Source of the DNA: Deltaproteobacteria bacterium
Lineage (GTDB): Bacteria; Bdellovibrionota; FAC87; UBA2466
Reading direction: 5' to 3'
Length of the DNA stretch: 64,000 nucleotides
NCBI GenBank assembly: GCA_016196825.1
Contig: JACPWY010000007.1
Coordinates: forward strand, 166,125-230,124
A program made the position numbers and the translations under genes. The notes under the pieces are model-generated. The model ran no database searches, was not told the origin of the DNA, and saw only the letters and a program-made list of their open reading frames with translations. Each line of letters begins with the position of its first letter. The first letter of the stretch is position 1. This document shows, one piece after another, positions 25,061 to 33,978 of the stretch.

Positions 25061-27031
25061 CTATTGGAGAACTTTTGAGTAGGTCTCCATGTTATAACCC
25101 GTCGTAGTGAGAAGAGTTCCGGGTTCCAGTTGGCTCAAGCCCTCCACCTGAAGCTCCGCCTCGCCAAACGCATTAGTCTTACCAAGAGCGAGGGCGTTGT
25201 TGGCATTGCCTCTGACGGCGACAAGCAGGTTGGCTACCCCTTGGCCCTGTCCGTTGGTGGCCTTTACGTTCACCATGGTGCGGCCCTGCGATTCCGCGAC
25301 CTCGGTTTGCACCTCATAGGCCGCCGGAGTGTCGGTCCGCATCAGCATCGAAGGATCACCGAGCAGGTTGTACCATTTGACGTTGTCCCAAACGTTGTCG
25401 CCCGTGCCCATCTTCTCGATGAGGTAGAGCTGACCAGCCATCACGCTGCCGCCGAGAGTATAGACCGGTTTTTCGAAGTGGTACTTGGCTACCCCCACCG
25501 ACATCAAGGCGGGTTCATGCCAGCTGATGCTCACGCTGCCACCGTAGAAGGCCACCGCGCCGCTGTCATTTGCGGCGGTTACCCACGCCTTGCCGAACGG
25601 CATGCCGAAGTTTACCCAGCTTGCGTTGAGGCACGCAACGTCAACGATCACGGGTAGGCGGGTGTTTTTCAACTTGCCCACTTCGGTGTTTCCGAACATG
25701 TCGTTGGTTGAACCCCACGACACTCCGCTGCCGTGGCCGAAGTAAGCGATCCAGCTGCGGCCGGTCGTCAGCGCCTCGGAAATGTTCTTGTAGGTCGCTG
25801 TGTGGGTGCCAGCGTAGAACTGGTCGGCACTGGTGTAGCTGTGCTTCTTCAGCTCGGTCTGCACCATCTCGGCGTACTCTTTGTCAGACGGACCGGAGCC
25901 TTCATCGCTGGCGATGGTCATGGCATCCTTGTACCAAGTCGCATCGTGCTCCGGATTTTTCTCATACGCGATCCAGCGGTTGATCTGGGTCGTCACTTCG
26001 GCCGCATTGTCCGCGACGAGACGGCCATAGAACGCATCCGGGAGATTGTCGGCACCCGTGAGAAGGGCGTAACGATAGTCCGAGGCCGCCGAGCCTGACG
26101 CCGTGGACTCCATGTAGGTCGGCATTGAGGTCTTGTTGCCGACGAAAAGGAGGTAGCTCGGCTTCACTGCGGCATTATCGTAATATTTCTGGACGTATTC
26201 TTTGATCTTCTCCTTCGTTCCGCCCGCCTCGGTGGTGGTCGCAATATCCACCTTGATCCCCTTCGATTGTTTCCAATCGACGAGTGGGGTGAGCGACGAC
26301 TTGAGCGTGTCGGCGACGACGATGAGCATCACATCGCCAGAATCCGCGGCTCGAGCAACTACATTTTCTCCATTCACCGCGACCCGTTTTACGAGGTCTG
26401 CTATCGGCGCGGAAAGGTTGAAGGGCCGAACCCCTTCACCCATTGGGACAAAGGTCACCCGCCCCTTGAGCGATGAAGTCACTCGCAGAGTCTTGCTGCC
26501 CATCTGATTTTGGGTCGGGTAGAAGGCCACGCGTACGATCCGAACGCCCTGGATGATTCCGACCTCTTCCAACGCTGCCACCTGAACCGGGAAAAGAGAG
26601 TTAGAACGGTAAACTTTAGAATTGAAGTGGAAGCTGTCGGCCTCTCCGCCAGAACAGCGAAGTTTGTGCTGCACAGGCGCAACGACGACATCCTGGATGT
26701 CTCGAGTCTCCGCCGAATCAATGTTAAGTTTCGGTTCAAACCCCGTCGGCACCGCCACCAGAAGGCCGGTTGTGAAGAGCTCCGGGTCGCCGAGCTTTTC
26801 TATCGGCGTGAGGCCGGGGGCTGCCAGTGTCTGGAAGCCAAAGGCATCCGGATTGACCGAGACGCTTGGGAGGGTGAATTGAAACTCCACCGAGGCCGGC
26901 CCACGCTCTTGGGATCGCAGGTGAGTTTCGAGCCTCGCGCGCTCTTCGTTTCCTCTGAGTTGATATTGAATCGCAAAGCCAGTGAGTGAAGGAACCAGAG
27001 CGAACAGACACAGCTTGGATACCCAAGACAT
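25061..27031 (-). CDS. Secreted C25 (gingipain-type) cysteine peptidase
   Basis: A 656-residue protein with an N-terminal signal segment (LCLFALVPSLTGFA). Residues about 30-220 are a propeptide-like beta-rich region. The clan CD peptidase core begins near 232 (VMLIVVADTLKSSLTPLVDWKQSKGIKV) and holds the catalytic His433 in YFGHGSG and Cys467 in VDVACLNASW; WYNLLGDPSM, typical of the family, follows. The last 80 residues form an Ig-like domain. It should be exported to the periplasm or beyond. Gingipains cleave after Arg or Lys; specificity here cannot be read from sequence. It stands alone, ahead of the isc operon. Confidence 0.88.
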   Translation of the reverse strand: MSWVSKLCLFALVPSLTGFAIQYQLRGNEERARLETHLRSQERGPASVEFQFTLPSVSVNPDAFGFQTLAAPGLTPIEKLGDPELFTTGLLVAVPTGFEPKLNIDSAETRDIQDVVVAPVQHKLRCSGGEADSFHFNSKVYRSNSLFPVQVAALEEVGIIQGVRIVRVAFYPTQNQMGSKTLRVTSSLKGRVTFVPMGEGVRPFNLSAPIADLVKRVAVNGENVVARAADSGDVMLIVVADTLKSSLTPLVDWKQSKGIKVDIATTTEAGGTKEKIKEYVQKYYDNAAVKPSYLLFVGNKTSMPTYMESTASGSAASDYRYALLTGADNLPDAFYGRLVADNAAEVTTQINRWIAYEKNPEHDATWYKDAMTIASDEGSGPSDKEYAEMVQTELKKHSYTSADQFYAGTHTATYKNISEALTTGRSWIAYFGHGSGVSWGSTNDMFGNTEVGKLKNTRLPVIVDVACLNASWVNFGMPFGKAWVTAANDSGAVAFYGGSVSISWHEPALMSVGVAKYHFEKPVYTLGGSVMAGQLYLIEKMGTGDNVWDNVKWYNLLGDPSMLMRTDTPAAYEVQTEVAESQGRTMVNVKATNGQGQGVANLLVAVRGNANNALALGKTNAFGEAELQVEGLSQLEPGTLLTTTGYNMETYSKVLQ

Positions 27032-27237
27032 GAATGGCCTCCTTGAGGACCCGGCTGCGCCGAGCCATAACTACTGGTTTAACTGCTTAAGAATTAAGTT
27101 TGCGTGGGAACGTTCAATTAAGAAAACGCTAACACAAACTTGATCGGTTGAATACCAAAAGGCTGGAGCTAAACACGAAACAACATTAACAATTGTCGCT
27201 GTCGACGAAAAAGGCAGTGCGGTGTGTAGGACCTTAA

Positions 27238-27432
27238 TTAACTTGCTTCGTCGAGCCACACCATCTGAATGGCCTCGAGAATCTTCTCGTTCGATCGTTT
27301 GGGATCGTCTTCAAAGGCGTCGAGCTCGGTCACCCACTTGTGCAGATCGGTGAAGCGAACCGAGAGCGGGTTGATGGTTGGGAATTTTTCATAGAGGGCG
27401 AAGGCGATTTCACGGGTGTCTGTCCATTTCAC
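27238..27432 (-). CDS. iscX: Fe-S cluster assembly protein IscX
   Basis: A 64-residue acidic protein with the diagnostic motifs [27 protein letters not shown] and the C-terminal [17 protein letters not shown]. IscX binds IscS and iron and modulates cluster assembly. It starts at GTG 27432, overlapping the hscA stop as GTGA. It is the last gene of the isc operon, as in enterobacteria, although a ferredoxin gene usually found between hscA and iscX is missing here. Confidence 0.93.
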   Translation of the reverse strand: MKWTDTREIAFALYEKFPTINPLSVRFTDLHKWVTELDAFEDDPKRSNEKILEAIQMVWLDEAS

Positions 27433-29228
27433 AGGGATTCTCCTTTCAGGGCGTCATTCACTGACTGGTTTAAGAGCCTTTCGGCAAAGCCCCGCGTGGC
27501 CTGATTGAGTGTCTCAATAAGTCCTTGAATCACCTTGTGATCCGTCTGCGAGAGTGAAGATTCAAGGTTCGAGATGGCCTTTTCAATTTCGTCAGCTTCA
27601 CCGGGTTTCAGCAGGTTAGACCCGCTGCGCAACGATTTCCGGGTGGCTCGAATAATCTGGTCGGCATCGACTCGCGCTTGGGCGAGAAACCGCGCCGCGT
27701 AATCTGCTTCGGCGTGTTCAAAGGACTGAAGCAGCTGATCTTCTACGACGGCGTCTGAAAGCCCGTACGTGGGATTCACCGAAAGGGTGGCCGCCTTGGC
27801 GGAACGAAGTTCCAGGGCTCGAATGCTGAGGATGCCATTGGCATCGATAATAAATTCGACCTCGATCTTGGGAATGCCCGCCGGCATGGGTGGCATTCCA
27901 CTTAGCTTAAATGTTGCCAGACTTCGATTGTCAGCGACCATTTCGCGTTCCCCCTGGACGACGTGAATACTGACGTTCGTCTGGCCATCGATCGAGGTTG
28001 TAAATGTGGATGAGGCGGAGACGGGGATCGTGGCATTGCGATGGATGATCTTCTCCGTAATCCCCCCCATCGTTTCGATTCCAAGTGAAAGGGGCGTTAC
28101 GTCGAGAAGAAGCATGCCCTGGAGTTTTCCCTCCAAAATACGGGCCTGCACCGCGGCCCCCATTGCTACGACCTCATCGGGGTTGAGACTGCAGATGGGC
28201 TCTCGCAAGAAGAGGGAGGTGACAAACTCTTTCACAAAAGGAGAGCGGGTACTGCCGCCGACAAGTATCACATCAGTGATCTGCTGTGGTTTGAGACCGG
28301 CGTCTTTCAAACAATTCACGACCGGTGTCCGCGCTCTTTCGAGAATAGGGCCGACCCACACGGCTATCTCGGCACGGGAGACCTCGCGGGAAAAGGTTTT
28401 ACCGTTAACCGCGAAAATGAAAAGGTCAGTCGTTTCGTCGGTGCAGCGGCGCTTAAGCTCTTCGGCCGCCACGCGCAGGCGGCTCTTGGTTTCAATGGAA
28501 GAAAAAGCGTCTAGCCCTGTTTCGGTCTGAATCATCGCGCGGAGCTTTCCCGCAATAGCGAGATCGAAATCGTCTCCACCGAGGGCCGTGTCGCCGTTGG
28601 TCGCGAGGACCTCAAAAACTCCGTCTTTGACCGAAAGAAGCGAAATATCAAATGTGCCGCCGCCCAGATCGAAAACGGCAATTGTCCCTTTGGCCTTTCT
28701 GTCCAGTCCATAGGCGAGACAGGCGGCGGTCGGCTCGTTCACGATGCGAACCACTTCGAGACCGGCCAGCTCACCCGCCCGACGAGTGGCCTGGCGCTGA
28801 GAGTTGTTAAAATAGGCCGGCACAGTGACGACCGCCTTTTCAATCTTCTGTCCCGACTGAGACTGCGCCAGCAACTTCAGTTTCGCGAGAACCAGCGCGC
28901 CGATATCAACGGGAGTGTAGGTCTTTCCCCGGACACTCAAGCGGATTGTCTTTTCGTCGCTCCGAGAAAGGTCGTAGGGAAAACCTCTCGGATCGATGTC
29001 GCCCACACCTCTCCCCACGAGGCGCTTGGCAGAGGAGACCGTGTTGATGGGATCGGAGAGCCGGAAAGGTTTCGCCGTGACCCCGACGGCCGGTGGACCG
29101 GTCTCACCAAAGTGCACAATGGACGGTACGAGGGGAGAATCGTCTTCTCCCTTGTAAAGACGCGGTCGCCCGCCCTCGATATTGCCGATGAGGCTATTGG
29201 TGGTTCCTAAATCGATTCCAACAATCAT
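27429..29228 (-). CDS. hscA: Fe-S assembly Hsp70 chaperone HscA
   Basis: A 599-residue Hsp70. The nucleotide-binding domain shows [46 protein letters not shown] and [12 protein letters not shown]; the substrate domain follows from about residue 370 ([15 protein letters not shown]). Family length and the operon context give HscA rather than DnaK. It binds the LPPVK motif of IscU, which is present in this operon's IscU, and with HscB promotes cluster release. ATGA overlap with hscB. Confidence 0.95.
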   Translation of the reverse strand: MIVGIDLGTTNSLIGNIEGGRPRLYKGEDDSPLVPSIVHFGETGPPAVGVTAKPFRLSDPINTVSSAKRLVGRGVGDIDPRGFPYDLSRSDEKTIRLSVRGKTYTPVDIGALVLAKLKLLAQSQSGQKIEKAVVTVPAYFNNSQRQATRRAGELAGLEVVRIVNEPTAACLAYGLDRKAKGTIAVFDLGGGTFDISLLSVKDGVFEVLATNGDTALGGDDFDLAIAGKLRAMIQTETGLDAFSSIETKSRLRVAAEELKRRCTDETTDLFIFAVNGKTFSREVSRAEIAVWVGPILERARTPVVNCLKDAGLKPQQITDVILVGGSTRSPFVKEFVTSLFLREPICSLNPDEVVAMGAAVQARILEGKLQGMLLLDVTPLSLGIETMGGITEKIIHRNATIPVSASSTFTTSIDGQTNVSIHVVQGEREMVADNRSLATFKLSGMPPMPAGIPKIEVEFIIDANGILSIRALELRSAKAATLSVNPTYGLSDAVVEDQLLQSFEHAEADYAARFLAQARVDADQIIRATRKSLRSGSNLLKPGEADEIEKAISNLESSLSQTDHKVIQGLIETLNQATRGFAERLLNQSVNDALKGESL

Positions 29229-29806
29229 GATGGCGTGGTCTCCAATTTCTTCTCCAGATCATTGAGCATCGATCGGATGTACCGAGACCGCACAAAGTTG
29301 GCGTGAAGATCGGTCAGTACCTTTTGGCCTTCGGGGCCGGGCCAGTATTTCGAGAGTTGCTCACTCGTTGACTCGCACTCGGCTAGCACTTTTTCGAGAC
29401 GGGTCCGGAATTCCACCAGCTGGGATCGGGGGCCCTCCTGGACGTCAAAATACTCCTCAGCTAGATCGGTCGGGGTATGCCCAAGATCGGTGTCGAGCCC
29501 CTGAAGCTTCAGAAAGTAGCGAGTCCGTTCCTCGGGATCTCGCAGGGTCTGGTAGGCGCGATTGACCGCGATTGACCACCTCAGAGCGTAGTGGCTCTGA
29601 GGCGGTCCGTTGGCGTCAAATCGGTCGGGGTGAACTTGCGCAGTCAGCTCGAGAAAGCGCTTCTTCAGGGAGGCGGAATCCATCTGCCAATGGACCGGCA
29701 CCGAGAGTACCTCGAAGTGATTGAGCCCTTCGGGAAGATCACGGAGTGTCGATGATTTTGAATTAGACGGCGAAGGAGGTGCCACAACCACAACTCTTTG
29801 CCGCAT
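29225..29806 (-). CDS. hscB: Fe-S assembly J-domain co-chaperone HscB
   Basis: About 193 residues. The J domain includes NHFEVLSVPVHWQMDSASLKK in two segments, then the HPD tripeptide in QVHPDRFD and RAYQTLRDPEERTRYFL; the C-terminal three-helix IscU-binding domain follows. It delivers IscU to HscA and stimulates its ATPase. The only in-frame ATG, 29806, overlaps the end of iscA by 44 bases; GTG codons a few residues later are alternatives, so the start is uncertain. Confidence 0.88.
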   Translation of the reverse strand: MRQRVVVVAPPSPSNSKSSTLRDLPEGLNHFEVLSVPVHWQMDSASLKKRFLELTAQVHPDRFDANGPPQSHYALRWSIAVNRAYQTLRDPEERTRYFLKLQGLDTDLGHTPTDLAEEYFDVQEGPRSQLVEFRTRLEKVLAECESTSEQLSKYWPGPEGQKVLTDLHANFVRSRYIRSMLNDLEKKLETTPS

Positions 29807-30092
29807 TAGGATTTTGGAAAGTGAATCCCGTTCCGTTTAAGCCGCCCTGATAGTCGAGCGTGAGCCCTCTCACATAAAGGAAGCTCTTCGGATCGATGAA
29901 GATTCTCACGCCGTCTTGCTCAAACACCTTGTCCATCGGCTGCGTATCCTTGGTGAAGTCGAGCTTATACGAAAGGCCGCTGCAGCCGCCCCCCACAACG
30001 GCGATGCGCAGACCGCCTTCAGCTTCAGCCACTTTTTCATCCTCGCGGATGCGTTTGATCTGTTTCACCGCATTTTCGGTCAACTGGATCAT
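29763..30092 (-). CDS. iscA: A-type Fe-S carrier IscA
   Basis: A 109-residue carrier with the three conserved cysteines: one in GGGCSGLSYKLDF and the pair in SCGCGTSF near the C-terminus. It accepts or transfers Fe-S clusters to apo-enzymes. Ribosome site AAAGGGAAC lies before ATG 30092, 13 bases after the iscU stop. Confidence 0.95.
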   Translation of the reverse strand: MIQLTENAVKQIKRIREDEKVAEAEGGLRIAVVGGGCSGLSYKLDFTKDTQPMDKVFEQDGVRIFIDPKSFLYVRGLTLDYQGGLNGTGFTFQNPNAAKSCGCGTSFAV

Positions 30093-30105
30093 GACAGTTC
30101 CCTTT

Positions 30106-30501
30106 CTAGTTCTTGTCTCCGTTCACGGTCTTCTTCTTCTGAAGATCGGCGATGGCTGCTCGGATTGCGTCTTCGGCTAATACCGAGCAATGAATCTTCA
30201 CAGGCGGGAGCGAGAGCTCGTTCACGATGTCGGTGTTCTTGATCTTGAGTACCTCATCGATTGTCTTGCCCTTTACCCATTCGGTCGCAAGGCTGCTGCT
30301 CGCGATGGCACTGCCACAACCGAAGGTCTTGAACTTGGCATCCACCACCACATCATTCTCGACCTTGATCTGCAGCTTCATCACATCGCCGCATTCCGGA
30401 GCACCGACGACGCCCGTTCCCACCTGGGGATCGGCCTTATCCATGGACCCGACGTTTCTCGGGTTGCTGTAGTGATCAATGACTTTTGGTCCGTACGACA
30501 T
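30106..30501 (-). CDS. iscU: Fe-S scaffold IscU
   Basis: A 131-residue scaffold with Cys37 (APECGD, with Asp39), Cys62 (FGCGSAIASSS), His104-Cys105 (KIHCSVL) and the HscA recognition motif LPPVK at 98-102. Clusters are built here from sulfur supplied by IscS. Strong ribosome site GGAAGGAGA before ATG 30501. Confidence 0.96.
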   Translation of the reverse strand: MSYGPKVIDHYSNPRNVGSMDKADPQVGTGVVGAPECGDVMKLQIKVENDVVVDAKFKTFGCGSAIASSSLATEWVKGKTIDEVLKIKNTDIVNELSLPPVKIHCSVLAEDAIRAAIADLQKKKTVNGDKN

Positions 30502-30527
30502 ACGTTGTCTCCTTCCAATTCATTTTG

Positions 30528-31742
30528 TCAGTGGGACGACCACTGAACCGATTTCAAATCGATACCTTCTTTCGCCATTTCATAGAGCGGGGACATTTCC
30601 CGGAGACGGTTGACCACCGCTACGACCCGCTCAATGACAAAATCGATCTCTTCCTCAGTGTTGAATCGGCTGACCCCAAATCGGATGGAGGTGTGAGCAA
30701 GATCCTCGCCCACGCCGAGTGCTCTGAGCACGTACGAGGGTTCAAGCGACGCCGAGGTGCAGGCCGAACCAGATGACACCGCAATCTCCTTGAGTCCCAT
30801 CATCAAGGCTTCCCCTTCGACGTAGGCAAAGCTGATGTTGAGGTTGTTGGGTAGCCGCATGTCTGGGTGTCCGTTGAGATAGATCGAATCGAGCTGCGAA
30901 GTGAGCCCCTTCATCAGACGATCCCGCAGCCCGATGAGCCGAGCCGACTCTTCTGCCATCGTGACTTGGGCAATCTCGCACGCTTTCCCGAGTCCGACGA
31001 TCCCCGGCACATTGAGTGTGCCTGAGCGCATGCCGCGCTCGTGGCCGCCCCCGTGAATAACAGCCCCCAACCGAACTCGCGGATTCTGGCGCCGCACATA
31101 AAGGGCGCCGATGCCTTTCGGTCCATAAATCTTGTGCCCTGACAGCGAGAGGGTATCGATGTTCATGGCGTTCACATCAATTGGCACCTTCCCGACGGTC
31201 TGGGCGGCGTCGACGTGAAAAAGCACATTCCGGGCATGCGCGACGGCGCCGATCTCGGCAATCCGGTGGATGGTCCCCACCTCATTGTTCGCATGCATGA
31301 CCGAGATTAAGATCGTTTTGTCGGTGATCGCCTTTTCGACATCCTTGGGATCCACCAGACCATACTTATCAACGGGCAGATAGGTGACGCTGCACCCCTT
31401 CTTCTCAAGGTACTTAGCGGAGTCGAGAGTCGCCTTGTGCTCGGTTGCGACTGTGATGAAATGATTTCCTTTTTCACCATACATCTCCTGCGTACCCTTC
31501 CAGGCGATGTTAATGCTCTCGGTGGCGCCACTCGTGAAGATGATCTCCTTAGGAGAGGCTTTGAGAATATTGGCGATCTGGACCCGAGCGGTCTCAACCG
31601 CTGATTCCGCGTCCCATCCAAACGAATGGCTGCGGCTGGCGGCATTTCCGAAGCGCTCGGAAAAATACGGTAGCATTGTCTCGAGGACCTGGGGGTCCAC
31701 GGGCGTAGTGGAATGACTATCCATGTAAATCGGCAATTTCAC
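30528..31742 (-). CDS. iscS: Cysteine desulfurase IscS
   Basis: A 404-residue class V PLP enzyme. The PLP lysine is Lys204 in [10 protein letters not shown], the HVDAAQ motif holds the cofactor-contacting residues, and the persulfide-forming Cys328 lies in [14 protein letters not shown]. It removes sulfur from cysteine for IscU. The start is GTG at 31742, overlapping the iscR stop as GTGA. Confidence 0.96.
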   Translation of the reverse strand: MKLPIYMDSHSTTPVDPQVLETMLPYFSERFGNAASRSHSFGWDAESAVETARVQIANILKASPKEIIFTSGATESINIAWKGTQEMYGEKGNHFITVATEHKATLDSAKYLEKKGCSVTYLPVDKYGLVDPKDVEKAITDKTILISVMHANNEVGTIHRIAEIGAVAHARNVLFHVDAAQTVGKVPIDVNAMNIDTLSLSGHKIYGPKGIGALYVRRQNPRVRLGAVIHGGGHERGMRSGTLNVPGIVGLGKACEIAQVTMAEESARLIGLRDRLMKGLTSQLDSIYLNGHPDMRLPNNLNISFAYVEGEALMMGLKEIAVSSGSACTSASLEPSYVLRALGVGEDLAHTSIRFGVSRFNTEEEIDFVIERVVAVVNRLREMSPLYEMAKEGIDLKSVQWSSH

Positions 31743-32167
31743 GCGACTCCCCTTCGATTCAAAAGTGTTTCCACCGAAGTGTTTTCAAAGAGAGCGACAA
31801 TCTTTTGGTTGAGCATCGTCATTGGCGTAATGATCGTGCAGCTCGGTTGAGCCGGACAGGTCGTCTTCCCAGGCGCGAGACACTCAGCCACCTGGATGGG
31901 TCCCACCAGAACCTGCGAAAGTTTCAGCATATTGATCTCGCTGAGGGGGCGAGACAACGTATAGCCTCCTTGATTGCCATGAACAGCGGAGACGATGCCG
32001 GCATTCTTGAGGAGCTGCATCACTTTGCTCAGGAGGGTAATGGGAATGCGGCAGTCCTTGGATATCTTCCGCACACTCGCGACTTTAAACGCCGCATCTC
32101 GAGATTCGGAGGCCAAGTAAAATAGCGCAATCACTCCGTATTCCAACCTTTTGTTCACACGAAACAT
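31739..32167 (-). CDS. iscR: Rrf2-family Fe-S regulator IscR
   Basis: A 142-residue winged-helix repressor. The DNA-binding part shows [27 protein letters not shown] and HGNQGGYTL. The cluster-binding cysteines are Cys96, Cys104 and Cys110, with spacing C-x7-C-x5-C, slightly wider than the C-x5-C-x5-C of E. coli IscR. It should sense Fe-S status and repress its own operon. Two ATGs lie six bases apart; the second, 32167, is better placed behind AAGGG. Two matching operator-like sites flank its promoter. Confidence 0.94.
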   Translation of the reverse strand: MFRVNKRLEYGVIALFYLASESRDAAFKVASVRKISKDCRIPITLLSKVMQLLKNAGIVSAVHGNQGGYTLSRPLSEINMLKLSQVLVGPIQVAECLAPGKTTCPAQPSCTIITPMTMLNQKIVALFENTSVETLLNRRGVA

Positions 32168-32199
32168 CGCCATTCCCTTGTTAATCGGAGCAGCTAAAG

Positions 32200-32222
32200 C
32201 TTATAAGACCTTTTTAGTCCAA
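32200..32222 (-). promoter_or_regulatory. Candidate IscR operator, downstream copy
   Basis: On the minus strand the site contains GGACTAAAAAGGTC followed by TTATAAG. It closely matches a second site at 32263-32285 and lies just downstream of the isc -10 element, a repressing position. The A/T centre flanked by GAC/GTC blocks resembles Rrf2-family operators. Confidence 0.5.
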
Positions 32223-32233
32223 TTTCTATATTT

Positions 32234-32262
32234 ATTATCGGTACGATTGGCCTTTTGGTCAA
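32234..32262 (-). promoter_or_regulatory. Sigma-70-type promoter of the isc operon
   Basis: The minus strand carries TTGACC (32262-32257) and GATAAT (32239-32234) separated by 17 bases, the optimal spacing. The start point would be near 32227, inside or just before the downstream operator. Confidence 0.65.
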
Positions 32263-32289
32263 CTTATCGGACCATTTTAATCCGATAAG
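32263..32289 (-). promoter_or_regulatory. Candidate IscR operator, upstream copy (dyad)
   Basis: CTTATCGGA and its reverse complement TCCGATAAG flank a 9-base A/T-rich centre. The inner part, GGATTAAAATGGTC, matches the downstream copy; the two are in the same orientation and 63 bases apart, about six helical turns. It abuts the -35 element. Confidence 0.5.
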
Positions 32290-32435
32290 AGCAGAGCTCA
32301 GTAACGCCCTGGAATTGTTAGGCTAAGGACAGGTCGCAATGCCCCTTGCAGCCTAAAACGCGTTCTGTTAACTGTGAACAAAGTTCCTTTCAAAGACTAT
32401 CGTCTTACTTAGGGAAAATTCGGAGGCTCCTGACC

Positions 32436-33377
32436 ATGACTGACAACCGTAGACCGCCCGCTGGCGGAGGAAACCGCAGCAGAAGACCCGCCCGCAGCAG
32501 CAGCGGTAGCATTAACCGGCCCCGCCGGCCCCACAATGAAGGCGAAGCCCGCGTTGATAACCCGGCAAATTACCGCGAACATGATGATCGCGTGGATGAT
32601 GAGGTGGATGAGCGCAGGTTTGATGAGGACCGCGATGAGGGTCCTGTGAACCCAGACCCGCGGATTAAGAAGGAAGTTCCGGCGCGAGGACAAGCGCCAG
32701 CCCGTTTTGAAGATGAGGATCGGGATGAAGATCGTCAGCCCGACGAATATGAAGAGCCGTTTGAAAATCAGCCGGCCTATCTCGGAAAAATGTCGGATGT
32801 CGAAAGCCAGCCATCCGACGAATATGTGATCGAGACCCACTTTGATCGCGATGCAGGCCAATTCACCGGCAGCATCTTGGAATTTCCTGAGCTCAAGGCG
32901 ATGGGGCCCAGTCGTGAAGTTGTGGTGAATGATCTCGAGGCCCAGCTGGGCCAGCGTCTTGAATCGCTCCGAACCTCTGGCGGCGCGATTCCTGAGCCGC
33001 TTTCCGACAAGCAGTACCCCGAGACGATGCAGATCCGTCTCACGCAATCGCTTTACCGCAAGCTCGATCGCCTTTCGCGATTTGAGAAAATCGAAATCGA
33101 TCGGCTAGTGAGTGAACTCATCGTGCGCGCTCTTGAGCGCCGGCCCGATGTCGCGCGCAGCGAACCCAGGAGCGACAACCGTCGACACCACTACAACAAC
33201 CACCGCGGAGGCGGTCGCCATCAGCAGGGTGGTCGTCGTGGCGGCGGTGGACAACACCGCGGAGGCGGTGGCCGTGGCCGATTTGACGCCAACCAAAGCG
33301 GCGAGAACTTCATGGAGTACGTCAGGAATCTCGAAAGCCGCGGCGGCAATACCGGCGGCAACTGGAAGAAGCGATAA
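32436..33377 (+). CDS. Disordered Arg/Gly-rich protein with HicB-like and RHH core
   Basis: A 313-residue protein in three parts. Residues 1-125 are disordered and charged (Arg-rich, then Asp/Glu-rich). Residues about 128-235 form a HicB-like core: YVIETHFDRDAGQFTGSILE, FPELKAMGPSRE, a helix, GGAIPEPLS, then a ribbon-helix-helix-like QIRLTQSLYRKLDRL...IDRLVSELIVRALE. Residues 240-313 are Gly/Arg/His-rich with RGG-type repeats typical of RNA-binding tails. HicB antitoxins partner HicA toxins, but no HicA gene is adjacent. It may bind nucleic acid. GGAGG at 32422-32426 supports ATG 32436; it diverges from the isc operon. Confidence 0.75.
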   Translation: MTDNRRPPAGGGNRSRRPARSSSGSINRPRRPHNEGEARVDNPANYREHDDRVDDEVDERRFDEDRDEGPVNPDPRIKKEVPARGQAPARFEDEDRDEDRQPDEYEEPFENQPAYLGKMSDVESQPSDEYVIETHFDRDAGQFTGSILEFPELKAMGPSREVVVNDLEAQLGQRLESLRTSGGAIPEPLSDKQYPETMQIRLTQSLYRKLDRLSRFEKIEIDRLVSELIVRALERRPDVARSEPRSDNRRHHYNNHRGGGRHQQGGRRGGGGQHRGGGGRGRFDANQSGENFMEYVRNLESRGGNTGGNWKKR

Positions 33378-33462
33378 TCTCCGGCGAGGATCGCGCGCCG
33401 TAGGCAATGTTCTCATTGAAGTTGCGGGCCAGGTGGGACACGATGGTTGCCAAGGGGTGTTT

Positions 33463-33966
33463 ATGAAGTTGTTTTTTCTTCTGCTTATGATCACGTCTGT
33501 AGTCCGGGCCGAGGTATTCGGATTGGCCGCTCAGCCACCGGCGGGGGTTCAGGAAAGTGAACAGTGCATGGATTTTTCGGGGAATTGGAAAGGCCGATGT
33601 GTGTTCTCAACGGGAGCAAGTTTTTCTCTGGATTTGGCCATCGAGCAGAAAGGTTGCCAAACGATTGCGATGAACGGAATGTCCGCGCGGATAGGGGGAC
33701 ACTTCCTTTGGCAACAGATTCTGCCGTCCGCAGAGGGCGCCAAGGCATTGGAGAGTGCTTCCGGTAGCCTGCGTTGGAACGATGCTAAAACCGAGCTAAA
33801 CATTGAGATGATCCAGGAAGCCCAGAGTCTGGCTCCCATCTCAAGAACCCTCATGACAAGCACAGAGGCTGTCTACAAAATGGTGGACAAGAAATTAGTA
33901 TGCACGCAAAGGGTGGCTGCAATCGGCCCCCCCGCGTCCTCGATTGTCTGCGAATACACCAAATAG
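33463..33966 (+). CDS. Small secreted protein, 167 aa
   Basis: The signal peptide MKLFFLLLMITSVVRA is followed by a mature domain of about 150 residues with several Cys (CMDFSGNWKGRC, KGCQTI, KLVC, IVCEY). The opening SGNWKGRC and later beta-type strands suggest a small disulfide-bonded beta-barrel, but no family is recognised. Ribosome site AAGGGG precedes ATG 33463; the frame open further upstream overlaps the preceding gene and is rejected. A JmjC-type gene begins 12 bases after its stop. Confidence 0.75.
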   Translation: MKLFFLLLMITSVVRAEVFGLAAQPPAGVQESEQCMDFSGNWKGRCVFSTGASFSLDLAIEQKGCQTIAMNGMSARIGGHFLWQQILPSAEGAKALESASGSLRWNDAKTELNIEMIQEAQSLAPISRTLMTSTEAVYKMVDKKLVCTQRVAAIGPPASSIVCEYTK

Positions 33967-33978
33967 TCACCAAACCCC

